NCBI GenBank assembly: GCA_944326305.1
Contig: CALVDL010000014.1
Span: forward strand, 1 to 64,000
DNA length: 64,000 nt
From: an uncultured Bacteroidales bacterium
Lineage (GTDB): Bacteria; Bacteroidota; Bacteroidia; Bacteroidales; UBA932
Direction: 5' to 3'
Below are positions 9,624 to 18,268 of the stretch, piece by piece. Below the pieces are notes generated by a model that saw only the letters and a list, made by a program, of their open reading frames with translations, was not told the DNA's origin and ran no database searches. Numbering within the stretch: position 1 is the stretch's first letter; every line of letters begins with the position of its first letter. The translations under genes and the position numbers were made by a program.

Positions 9624-12600
9624 TTAAAAATTAAGATCAAGACCCAGTACCACAGCCCGTGAAGGGGTGTAGGTATACGAAACGCTTCCGGTGAAGTTGT
9701 ACTGCGGGTCCATGCCGTCCATATGATTGAACATCGCCACATTGTCCAGAGTAACGAAGACCCTGAGAGATGCGACGTCTATCTTCCTCATCCATTTTTC
9801 AGGGAAGGTATAGCCCAGCGTTATGTTCTTTATAGCGAAATACGAGGCGCTTATCAGGCCGCTGTCATCGGTGGCGTATGCCCCTCCTATCTCCAGCATA
9901 GGAATGTCCGTCACATCACCGGGCTTCTGCCACCTTCTCAGGACATTCCTGTGCCAGTTGTTGCCGGCATACTGTACCCTCATTGTACCGGAATAAAGGC
10001 CGTCATAGACCTTGCCCCCGAGCGAATAAGTGGTAAGGAACGAGAAATCTATACCTTTGAATATCTGGAATACGGAGCCTATGCTGCCGAAGAAAGCCGG
10101 CTCCCTGCTTCCCATGTAGTATTTGCTCATATTGGCCATTGTAACATTGTCCGTCACATATTCCTCACAGCGGACGTTCGTCATCTGGCCATCTTCGTTT
10201 ACCGAAGGTTTCCAGTATGCATAATAGAGCTGCTTTCCGGTCGCAGGGTCGACACCGGCCCGCTTTGCCACATAGAAAGTGTAGATCGGCTTCCCGACTT
10301 CGATCACGGAAGCCCCGGAAGTTATCATATCCTGGGATGAGGTCAGGGACAGTACCCTGTTCCTGTTGAAAGATCCCATGAACGTGGCATCCCAGCGGAA
10401 GTTCTCATGATCGAAGACAGTCCCCCTCAAGGCGAGTTCAAAACCCTGGTTGCGCATCGAGCCTATGTTGGCATTGTATCCGGTAAAACCGGTGGAAAGG
10501 GCCAGCGGGTTCTCGAACAGCATGTCGCGTGTCTTCCTGTTGTAATACTCGGCAGTGATACCTAAACGCCCGCCGAAGAGGGAGGCCTCGATACCGGTAT
10601 TGAGATTGGCGTTCTTCTCCCACGTTATGTCCATATTCTCGAGCCTTGTGGCGAAAGCTCCGGCCTCGCTGCCGTTGGCCCATGTATAGTTGTACAGGCC
10701 CTGCCATGCATAGTATGTCCCGAGATTGTCGTTTCCCTGGACTCCATAAGAGACTTTGAGGGTAAGGTTGTTGAGCCATGTGGAAGTCCCGGACATAAAC
10801 GGCTCGTTGGAGATTCTCCACGATGCGCCGACAGACCAGAAATTGCCCCACCGGTTGTCCCTGTAGAACCTGGAGGAGCCGTCAGTCCTCCAGCTCCCGT
10901 CGATATAGTACCTGTCCATGAAACCATAGTTGAGACGGGTGAAGTATGACTCTATCGCGTAGTCATAGGCATAGCTCGTGTTGTCCGAAGTGGTCACTGC
11001 CGGAGCCAGTTCATCGATACCTTCCATTATACCGGTCTTTTCCCCGATTGCATAATCATAGCGGTAACGGTAGTATTCGTGGCCGAACAGGACATTAATG
11101 TCATGCTCTCCGAAAGTCCTGTCATATGTAAGTATCTGGTTGAACGTATAGCTGAATGTCCTCGTATTGGTCTTGCTTATGCGCCCGCCCTGGTCCGCTG
11201 CATTGCCGTGGTACTTGTCATTGACCAGTGTCCTCTGATAGTCGGTAAAATCCGTTCCGAAGTTGACGGAAAATTTCAGGCCATAGAGCCTTGCGTCCTC
11301 CCGGACTGTCCCGAGGGTGATGAAACTTCTCGCAGACACCGAGTTGCGTTTATAGTAGGCTTTATTGTTGAAAAGTTCGGCCTTGGAATTGAAGCCCTGG
11401 GCGGTAGGACGGTTGGCATAGCCGTTGTCGTCCTCGTCACCGTACTCGTACTGGAGGTTTCCGGAGGAGTCGAGTACGTTGTTGCCGTCCATGTCCTTCA
11501 TATATACCGGATATACCGGAGCCATGAACTGGGCTGTGTACCACACATTCGAGGTCGTGGTGCCTGAAAAGTCCTGATAGTCGGAGTCGGTATGGGCAAA
11601 ATTGGCGTTCATACCCACCTTGAGCCATTCTTTGGCCTGGGTATCTACGTTCACACGGCCGGAATACCTGTCGAAATCGGTGTTCTGCAGGATACCGTTC
11701 TCCTTGTAATATCCCATAGATACGAGATAGCTGGTGTTTTTCGTCCCGCCGCTGACAGAGAGGATGTGCTCTGTGCGGAGGGCGGCATTATTGCTTATCT
11801 CGTCCATCCAGTTCTCGTTCCAGGCGGCCCGGGCATCGCTTTTTATCTTCCCGGTAGACGGATCGATGAGCGTATCCCACGTATAGTTCTTGTACGGGTT
11901 GTAATACTCCGGATTCTTCAGGCCTCCTATCGTCTGTCCGAGGTTGGCGGCGGCATATCTGCTCGCCCCTTCGAAATCCATCCCGGTGCCGTACTGGGCA
12001 CTGTTGCGCAGAGCCTCGTAGGTCAGCTCCACATACTCGTCCATATCCACCAGGTCATAGCGTTTCAGGGCCCTCGAAGCCATACCCACGGTACCTTTGT
12101 ACTGTATGGATACCCGGTCCTCCTTGCCTTTCCTCGTAGTTATGACTATCACGCCATTGGCACCCCTGGCACCGTAGAGGGCTCCGGCAGAGGCATCCTT
12201 CAGGACTGTCATTGATTCTATGTCGGCAGGGTTTATGGAACTGAGCGAACCGTCATAAGGAATACCGTCGACTACATAAAGCGGAGTGGACGCCGCATTG
12301 ACGGAACCTATTCCCCTGATTATGACAGACGCGCCTTCCCCTGGCTGTCCGCCACCGGAAGACACCTGCACGCCGGCTACAGTACCCTCGAATGATTTGG
12401 TGACGTTACCCACCACCCTTTTCTGGAGGTCATCCCCCCTGACGACAGCCGCCGAGCCCGTAAACGACTCTTTCTTTGCCGTGCCGTATGCGACGACCAT
12501 GGTCTCATCAAGCTCGATGGACTCCTCCGGCAGGACTATGTCAAGCACGGCACGCCCGCGCACTTCTATTTTCGTCGTCCTGTAGCCTATGCAGGATACT

Positions 12601-12821
12601 GTAAATACCGCATCCGGCGGCACACCTGCTATTTCGTATTCCCCGTCTATCGAAGTGCTCGCCCCCGATGAGGTCCCGTCAATGAAGACCGCCGCCCCTA
12701 TCACGGGCTGCCCCTGCTCATCCCGGACAGTCCCCCTGACAGTCAGGTCCTGTGCGCAAACAGGAATGCCTGCGGACATGGCAATGAGCACTGCAATCAT
12801 GGATAAAATTATCTTATTCAT
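9624..12821 (-). CDS. SusC/RagA-type TonB-dependent outer-membrane receptor
   Basis: A 1065-residue importer. The signal peptide ends at about VCAQ. A carboxypeptidase-regulatory-like domain covers about residues 27-110 (VRGTVRDEQGQPVIGA), followed by the plug (DETMVVAYGTAKKESFTG; the SusC signature DASAGALYGARGANGVI) and a long beta-barrel ending in the aromatic LGLDLNF. It pairs with the SusD-like lid encoded next and draws energy from TonB-ExbBD, which is not in this window. Its start overlaps the end of the preceding lipoprotein gene by 8 bases, so the two are translationally close. Length and motif order are normal for the family. Confidence 0.97.
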   Translation of the reverse strand: MNKIILSMIAVLIAMSAGIPVCAQDLTVRGTVRDEQGQPVIGAAVFIDGTSSGASTSIDGEYEIAGVPPDAVFTVSCIGYRTTKIEVRGRAVLDIVLPEESIELDETMVVAYGTAKKESFTGSAAVVRGDDLQKRVVGNVTKSFEGTVAGVQVSSGGGQPGEGASVIIRGIGSVNAASTPLYVVDGIPYDGSLSSINPADIESMTVLKDASAGALYGARGANGVIVITTRKGKEDRVSIQYKGTVGMASRALKRYDLVDMDEYVELTYEALRNSAQYGTGMDFEGASRYAAANLGQTIGGLKNPEYYNPYKNYTWDTLIDPSTGKIKSDARAAWNENWMDEISNNAALRTEHILSVSGGTKNTSYLVSMGYYKENGILQNTDFDRYSGRVNVDTQAKEWLKVGMNANFAHTDSDYQDFSGTTTSNVWYTAQFMAPVYPVYMKDMDGNNVLDSSGNLQYEYGDEDDNGYANRPTAQGFNSKAELFNNKAYYKRNSVSARSFITLGTVREDARLYGLKFSVNFGTDFTDYQRTLVNDKYHGNAADQGGRISKTNTRTFSYTFNQILTYDRTFGEHDINVLFGHEYYRYRYDYAIGEKTGIMEGIDELAPAVTTSDNTSYAYDYAIESYFTRLNYGFMDRYYIDGSWRTDGSSRFYRDNRWGNFWSVGASWRISNEPFMSGTSTWLNNLTLKVSYGVQGNDNLGTYYAWQGLYNYTWANGSEAGAFATRLENMDITWEKNANLNTGIEASLFGGRLGITAEYYNRKTRDMLFENPLALSTGFTGYNANIGSMRNQGFELALRGTVFDHENFRWDATFMGSFNRNRVLSLTSSQDMITSGASVIEVGKPIYTFYVAKRAGVDPATGKQLYYAYWKPSVNEDGQMTNVRCEEYVTDNVTMANMSKYYMGSREPAFFGSIGSVFQIFKGIDFSFLTTYSLGGKVYDGLYSGTMRVQYAGNNWHRNVLRRWQKPGDVTDIPMLEIGGAYATDDSGLISASYFAIKNITLGYTFPEKWMRKIDVASLRVFVTLDNVAMFNHMDGMDPQYNFTGSVSYTYTPSRAVVLGLDLNF

Positions 12822-14739
12822 TCTCCAGTATTTTCATGTTGTGGATTATCGTCCATAAATCTTTTTCACCAGCATTCCCGCGGGAAGGGACCACAGTGGA
12901 TTCCACAGGGAACAGACCCTTGTCTGCAGGATTGATCTTTATTATTTCACCACGGACAGGTGCGGCCCCTGATTTCACGGAAGCGGCAGAACCGGATACC
13001 CCGTCCGGAGCTTCATCCGTAATCACCTGTGCAGTCCTCACAAGACGGTCACCGGAAGGATTGTCCGCCATGGCGATGAATGTATACTCCGTCTGTGGAG
13101 AAAGATTTACGAAGCGGATGCCAAGCCCGCCGCCATTGACCGCTGCAATATTCTCCGCATCTGCTTCATGCCCATGTTCTTCCAGCAGGGCCTGGTAAGA
13201 ATCCTCAAGCACGCCTTCAAGCGCCGAGGTCTCAACCATCATATACTTCACGGAGGTTACCTCTACACCGCGCATCACAGCCACTGCAGTGCTCCACGGA
13301 TCGCCGTACTGCTCATCAGTGACAGCCGATACGGCGAACCATGTCTTGGCCGTAGGGTCAGTCTTGGTGGTTACCGAATTTACACACAGCACTTCCTCCC
13401 CTCCCGATACGGCAAGCGATGACAGGGTATAGGATGTACCGGGGAGAAGTCCGGATGTAACTACCGTAATGCTGCCCATGGTATTGATTGTAGCCAGATG
13501 CGCCGGGGTGGCCACATAGGCATAATTCTCGTCTTTGAGGAATGTTTTCAGAAGATCCTGATCCGGAGGATCCGAAAACAGGGTATTGAAATCTGCCGTA
13601 GCAAGTACCCTGTACCTCATATCTTCCACTCCGTAGCCAGACCATTCAGTCACCGTGGAGGAAGTCCAGTCCTCCCCTCCCAAAGACGATATGGCATTGT
13701 CTATATAGAACCGCTGGCTGAACCAGTCGCTGCCACCGAAATCGGGACCGTCGGACTCTCCTGTTGCCGTGGTCTTGACTTCACTCGTGTAGAGGGACGA
13801 TGTAAGGTTCCCCTTCGTGTCCATCCCGAATGCGATAATCGCGTATGTCATCTCGGAGACAAGTCCTGTAACGGTAAAGGAACCTGTCCCGGACGAAAGC
13901 ACCGCCCCCAGCGCCAGAGAAAGGCTGATGCCTTGCTCCTCGGCATACTGAAGGATGGCGGAGCGGTACGTCTCCATAAGTTCCGCGCTGCTGTATCTCG
14001 ACATGAGATACCCCGGAACGACATCATAATAATACAGGTCGCCGGCTTTGGCATAGACATCAAACGAAACGGCATCCGCCACTACCGAAGTAGGCACTAT
14101 CAGATACTGGGGTATATCTCCGGTCTCCGTAGTGAAAGTAATGGAGGCCGGTGCCGAATCCGTGCTGTTCTGGATATCCTCCGATACGGCCTTCACGGAA
14201 AACGTATATTCCCTCCCCGGTTCGAGACCCGATATAATTGCCTGGGTCTCACCGGTTTCTTCTGTCCTTCCGTCTATAGTATATTCATACCCGGAGGCCC
14301 CGCTTACCACAGACCAGCTTATAATGGTATTGGAAGCGTATGCACATCCGAGGACGATACGGGGAGTTTCAAGAGGGAGGACATCATCAGTAAATACATG
14401 CACGTATGTATAGTCCGACGCGTTGTAGGGGCTTCCCTCCTCCGGTTCTGCTTTCAGGGCCACCACATACTCTGTATGGTTGTCCAGTCCGGAAAAGGAA
14501 ACGGTGCGGTCTCCCGTAGATACAGGCTCCCCTCCGTTGAATTCATACGTATAAGAACCGGCATTTTCCACAGCATCCCATACAAGCATGAACCCGGTAG
14601 AGGACAGTCCGCGGACTGACACCTCCGGTCTGCCGAGAGCCATAGTGCCCTGTTCATCCGGCCCGTCCCCTGTACATCCGGTAAATACAGCCAGGACGGC
14701 GGCCGCCGTAACAAATGATTTCAATATAATTTTTTTCAT
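12814..14739 (-). CDS. Surface lipoprotein with fibronectin type III domains
   Basis: About 641 residues with a lipoprotein signal (AVFTGCTGD, Cys near residue 22). Two fibronectin-III-like modules follow, at about residues 38-120 and 125-207; both carry the hallmark W-D/S and Y-x-V-x-L/V-K-A strands (FMLVWDAVENA, YVVALKA; IISWSVVSGASGYEYT, YTFSVKAVS). Further Ig-like strand patterns continue to the C-terminus (TYAIIAFGMDTKG, YTFIAMADN). No enzyme motif is seen. An ATG at 14745 directly follows the protease gene's stop, but MKKIILKSF at 14739 is the likelier start. A binding or scaffold role beside SusCD is inferred. Confidence 0.8.
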   Translation of the reverse strand: MKKIILKSFVTAAAVLAVFTGCTGDGPDEQGTMALGRPEVSVRGLSSTGFMLVWDAVENAGSYTYEFNGGEPVSTGDRTVSFSGLDNHTEYVVALKAEPEEGSPYNASDYTYVHVFTDDVLPLETPRIVLGCAYASNTIISWSVVSGASGYEYTIDGRTEETGETQAIISGLEPGREYTFSVKAVSEDIQNSTDSAPASITFTTETGDIPQYLIVPTSVVADAVSFDVYAKAGDLYYYDVVPGYLMSRYSSAELMETYRSAILQYAEEQGISLSLALGAVLSSGTGSFTVTGLVSEMTYAIIAFGMDTKGNLTSSLYTSEVKTTATGESDGPDFGGSDWFSQRFYIDNAISSLGGEDWTSSTVTEWSGYGVEDMRYRVLATADFNTLFSDPPDQDLLKTFLKDENYAYVATPAHLATINTMGSITVVTSGLLPGTSYTLSSLAVSGGEEVLCVNSVTTKTDPTAKTWFAVSAVTDEQYGDPWSTAVAVMRGVEVTSVKYMMVETSALEGVLEDSYQALLEEHGHEADAENIAAVNGGGLGIRFVNLSPQTEYTFIAMADNPSGDRLVRTAQVITDEAPDGVSGSAASVKSGAAPVRGEIIKINPADKGLFPVESTVVPSRGNAGEKDLWTIIHNMKILENE

Positions 14740-14745
14740 TTCCAT

Positions 14746-16647
14746 CTATTCAACTGTGACATCTATTGTCCTGCGGATTGCAGTGCCGTCCGTGACCGTT
14801 ATTACTGCGGAGCCCTTTCTGATGCCGGTTATGGACATCACCCCGTTTTCGAGGGATACGCTGACTGTATCCGCAGAGGATATGCTGTAGACAAGCACCT
14901 GAACGGACGGGAAATAATCTCCCAGATCGAGGGTGACCGTTTCTCCCGGAGCAAGATATTGCGCCGGGATGTCCGCCATCCCTGTAACTGTCAGAAGAAG
15001 GCTGTAAGTATCGAGGATACCGGCTCCCATATTGCCTCTGTACCCGGACGGATACCAGCTGTCAGCCTGCCTCGTGCTGCTCAGGAGTGCCTGACGGAGA
15101 GCCTCCCCTGTAAGCCCCTTGCGTTTCTCCTGCCCGTAATAGTAACTGACTGCAAGGGCGCACGCCCCGGACACATGAGGGCATGCCATGGATGTCCCCT
15201 GGAGTGTCTCATACCCGGAAGAGCCATCTTCGGCTACACTGGTGCTGTAGACCCCGCCATAGACCGTATTGAGTGTCAGATCCCCGCCGGGAGCCGCCAT
15301 AGACACCCATGTGCCGTAATTCGTATATGATGCAGGCGTTCCGAGATATGAGAAAGAGGCTACACTGACCACAGCCGGATCGGCTGCAGGATAAGCCGGT
15401 TCGTCAGATCCGTCATTCCCAGCGGAAAAAATTATTATCCCGCCTGCCATCGGACCTTCCTGATTCCCGTTTTCATCCATACCTGCATACTTTATGAAAT
15501 ATCTCATAGCTTCTGCAAGGGCCGAATAGCTGCCGCGCTTCCACTCGAGCTCCTCGATTGCGCCGGCGGTGTAGCCCCAGCTGTTCTGGCAGATGACTGC
15601 ACCGTTGTCCGCTGCATACTTCATGGCCCTTACCGTCCCGCCGAGCCCTGAGCCGGAAGACGATTCCGAATCCGACAGGCACTGCAGGGACATGATCTTC
15701 ACCCCGTCATTATTACCGGAGCCTCCTGCTATACCGTTGACTCCTATACCGTTATTGTTCACCGCCGCAATAGTGCCGGCGACATGGGTGCCGTGCATTT
15801 GTTCTGCAGAAAAGGTAATATTGCCGGAATTCTCTATGAAGTTGTATCCGTAGATGTCATCCGTATACCCATTCCCGTCATCATCAATCCCGTTATCCGG
15901 AATCTCGTCCTGATTTATCCACATATTCGCAGCCAGATCCTCATGGTCATATTTAACCCCTTCATCTATCACCGCCACTACCACATCCGGATTTCCCGTA
16001 CACAGCTGCCAGGCGGCATAGACATCGGCGTCTGCCCCTACAAGGGTCGACAGCGGGCCGACTGCACCAGTGTTGTTGTAATGCCACTGGAGCACCTGCG
16101 CCCTGCTGTCTTCATTGAAAGGGAAAGGTACTGTACGGCCGGACGGCACGGTACCGGCCGATGACATACGGATATCGTCCGTCATCCCGGAACTCCTGGA
16201 ATATCCGCACAAGGACGGATGAATGGAATACTCTATTACTTCCACATCCCGGCACAAAGACAACAGCTCGGCTACCTGGGAAACCGGCACGGCCGGATCA
16301 TATTCCGCCATATACCAGCGGTCAAGCCCTTCGGCCCGGGTCCGGGCCTCGAAACGGCCGCACTCGGGGAAAAGACGTTCGAACCTTACTGTCCCTATCG
16401 TTCCAAGGACATTGTCTATCTGGTCTATACCGCTCCTGTCCCCGGAAAGGCCGGACCTGGTAACCGGCGCCGCCCCGGTTTTCAGTTTAAGGATGATTTC
16501 TCCCGGTACGGCAAACGGGGATTCGTTCACAATGACCGGGCCCGCATCATCCTGCAGTCCGCCGTCCGGGCGCAGATCCTTTTCATCACAACCGGCAATC
16601 AGGACACACAGGGCGGACAAGAACACTGCTATTGAGATTTTTTTCAT
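14746..16647 (-). CDS. S8 subtilisin-like serine protease, lipoprotein
   Basis: A 633-residue surface protease with a lipoprotein signal (LIAGCDEK, Cys20), a propeptide-like region at about residues 45-145, and an S8 catalytic domain at about 205-560. The triad is Asp228 (VIDEGV), His285 (HGTHVAG) and Ser486 (GTSMACPHVSG), with the oxyanion Asn at about 411 (SAGND). An Ig-like BIG2-type C-terminal domain ends in a run of beta strands. All catalytic residues are present, so activity is expected. It lies in the middle of a SusCD operon and is the only enzyme recognised there, so it probably cuts a protein substrate at the surface for uptake. Processing of the neighbouring surface proteins is the main alternative. 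Confidence 0.93.
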   Translation of the reverse strand: MKKISIAVFLSALCVLIAGCDEKDLRPDGGLQDDAGPVIVNESPFAVPGEIILKLKTGAAPVTRSGLSGDRSGIDQIDNVLGTIGTVRFERLFPECGRFEARTRAEGLDRWYMAEYDPAVPVSQVAELLSLCRDVEVIEYSIHPSLCGYSRSSGMTDDIRMSSAGTVPSGRTVPFPFNEDSRAQVLQWHYNNTGAVGPLSTLVGADADVYAAWQLCTGNPDVVVAVIDEGVKYDHEDLAANMWINQDEIPDNGIDDDGNGYTDDIYGYNFIENSGNITFSAEQMHGTHVAGTIAAVNNNGIGVNGIAGGSGNNDGVKIMSLQCLSDSESSSGSGLGGTVRAMKYAADNGAVICQNSWGYTAGAIEELEWKRGSYSALAEAMRYFIKYAGMDENGNQEGPMAGGIIIFSAGNDGSDEPAYPAADPAVVSVASFSYLGTPASYTNYGTWVSMAAPGGDLTLNTVYGGVYSTSVAEDGSSGYETLQGTSMACPHVSGACALAVSYYYGQEKRKGLTGEALRQALLSSTRQADSWYPSGYRGNMGAGILDTYSLLLTVTGMADIPAQYLAPGETVTLDLGDYFPSVQVLVYSISSADTVSVSLENGVMSITGIRKGSAVITVTDGTAIRRTIDVTVE

Positions 16648-16688
16648 TTCGTTCTATGAATGTTTGTTTGAATTTATTCAGAATGAAA

Positions 16689-16714
16689 GGGGCCGGAATC
16701 TCCGGACCGGCCCC
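16689..16714 (-). terminator. Possible internal terminator or attenuator
   Basis: GGGGCCGG at 16689-16696 pairs with CCGGCCCC at 16707-16714 in the 80-base gap between the BACON/FISUMP-like lipoprotein and the S8 protease genes. On the minus strand the stem is followed by CCTTTCATTC, a weak T-tract. It could reduce expression of protease-SusCD relative to the upstream lipoproteins, or protect the 3' end of the upstream message. Confidence 0.45.
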
Positions 16715-16727
16715 CGATATTTGCGTC

Positions 16728-18248
16728 CTATTCTTTTACGCAGCGTATCTGGTAGCAGAAATCCTCTCCGCTGGCATAATAAGTGGCTATGTTCTCATTG
16801 AAACGGAAGCTGAACGACCGGGCATTAGATCCGTTTTCCATCTCATGGGCCACCCAGTAGTATCCCATACCGCTGCAATAGTTATGTGTGGATTCACCGA
16901 CAGGATAGAGATTCCCTGCCATAGGATAGTAATCCCCTGTCTTCCGCCATATCCTTCCGCAATCCTTGGCCGCCTCCCACGGATACAGTTCCCCGTTCTC
17001 GTCAGTGTCCCCGCTGCCGCCGGTAGTATATGAGTTGACATCCAGCTCGGACGCGATACCGTAGAAATTATGTCCAGGCACCCTGTACCCCTGCGGGCAA
17101 GGGTCGAAAATCGTCTTTTCTTCTGCTGACCACAGAGAAGACACGAGCGCCTCGTCCGACATGCTGGCCACATACCAGTGGTATCCGCCGGTCCCTCCGT
17201 AAGGACGGAGGAACATCATCGGATTCTGCACCGAATAAGGAATATTGGCCGGAGGCTCGGAAAGCAGCTGGGCACGGTAGTCCTCGGAGATGAGCCACTC
17301 TCCAGTCCCGTCACCGACTTCAAGGCTGGCCCTGTTGTACTCAGGTACATTCCCGCTGTCGGCATCGTCATGGTATGGGGAGCTCGACGGCATGAACGGG
17401 TCTTTCCTGCCCCACTGGTAGAACATGCCCTTGTTGTTCACGTCCATCGGAGTGTTGTTGAGCGCACCGAGGTTGCGGTCCATTATCTGTCCGGAAACTT
17501 CGTCCCGAGGATTGATATGGTCATGGACCGTAATCTCGTCATCGCACACCCATATATGCCAGCTCCAGAGCACCTTGCCATCATAATCCTTCACGGCGAT
17601 AAGGGCATTGCCCTCCATCCTGCCTGTTGTGAAAGAGACATATCCGTCATTATAGACGGGGACACCGTCAATGATCTCCCGGGACATCGTCTTGTCCCCG
17701 TCAGTCCTTGCCTCCCACAGAAGGTCAGCATAGGAGATACCGGTAATGTCAACCCCGCAGGTCTCGATATAATGGCTTCTGCCATCAGAGCCTCCGTTGC
17801 CCTTTACCGTGGCGTCAAAAGTGTAGGAAGTGCCTGTCCTGACGAGATAGCAGTTCGACGTTCCGGCGGCACTGAGGTTTACGCTGTTATCCGATCTCTG
17901 TGTCACAGACACGGTCGCCGCCATCGTCTCTTCCCCGAGGACGGCCGTCAGCTCAACAGTCCCTGTTCTCGTTTCCGGAGAGTAGTTGGCGGGAGCAGAG
18001 ATCTTCAGGAAACCGTTCCCGTCATTCTCCACTGTAAACCAGTCGCCGGAAGCAGTATAGTCCAATGTTTCGGCATTGGTAGCCACGGCCAATGCCGCCA
18101 TTCCGCCATCTATGTCAAATACGACCTTTTCTCCCGAGAGGTCGAAAAACAAAGGATAAACGTATTCTTCCGGGTCTACCCCAGTAGTCTCTGTGCAGCC
18201 TGCAAATACAGCAGCCGCAGCCAGTATCGTGTACAGATTCTTTTTCAT
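16728..18248 (-). CDS. BACON-domain lipoprotein with fimbrillin-associated C-terminal domain
   Basis: About 506 residues with a lipoprotein signal (AAVFAGCTET). A BACON-like Ig domain lies at about residues 35-120 (LDYTASGDWFTVENDGNGFLK, ending VSVTQRSD). The C-terminal domain carries MDRNLGALNNTPMD, YQWGRKDPFMPSS and IFDPCPQGYRVPG. That set is typical of FISUMP-like domains found in fimbrillin-associated and other Bacteroidota adhesins. Start: an upstream ATG at 18278 overlaps the previous gene, whereas MKKNLYTIL at 18248 opens the signal peptide. Role inferred: surface adhesion or substrate binding. No catalytic residues are recognised. Confidence 0.82.
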   Translation of the reverse strand: MKKNLYTILAAAAVFAGCTETTGVDPEEYVYPLFFDLSGEKVVFDIDGGMAALAVATNAETLDYTASGDWFTVENDGNGFLKISAPANYSPETRTGTVELTAVLGEETMAATVSVTQRSDNSVNLSAAGTSNCYLVRTGTSYTFDATVKGNGGSDGRSHYIETCGVDITGISYADLLWEARTDGDKTMSREIIDGVPVYNDGYVSFTTGRMEGNALIAVKDYDGKVLWSWHIWVCDDEITVHDHINPRDEVSGQIMDRNLGALNNTPMDVNNKGMFYQWGRKDPFMPSSSPYHDDADSGNVPEYNRASLEVGDGTGEWLISEDYRAQLLSEPPANIPYSVQNPMMFLRPYGGTGGYHWYVASMSDEALVSSLWSAEEKTIFDPCPQGYRVPGHNFYGIASELDVNSYTTGGSGDTDENGELYPWEAAKDCGRIWRKTGDYYPMAGNLYPVGESTHNYCSGMGYYWVAHEMENGSNARSFSFRFNENIATYYASGEDFCYQIRCVKE

Positions 18249-18268
18249 GTTCATTTCTCTGCCCTCCA

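Noticed and set aside
13498..14619. Plus-strand frame opposite the fibronectin-III lipoprotein, and a similar one opposite 16728-18248
   Set aside because: Arg/His/Cys-rich composition, no start signals and no homology; both are shadows.
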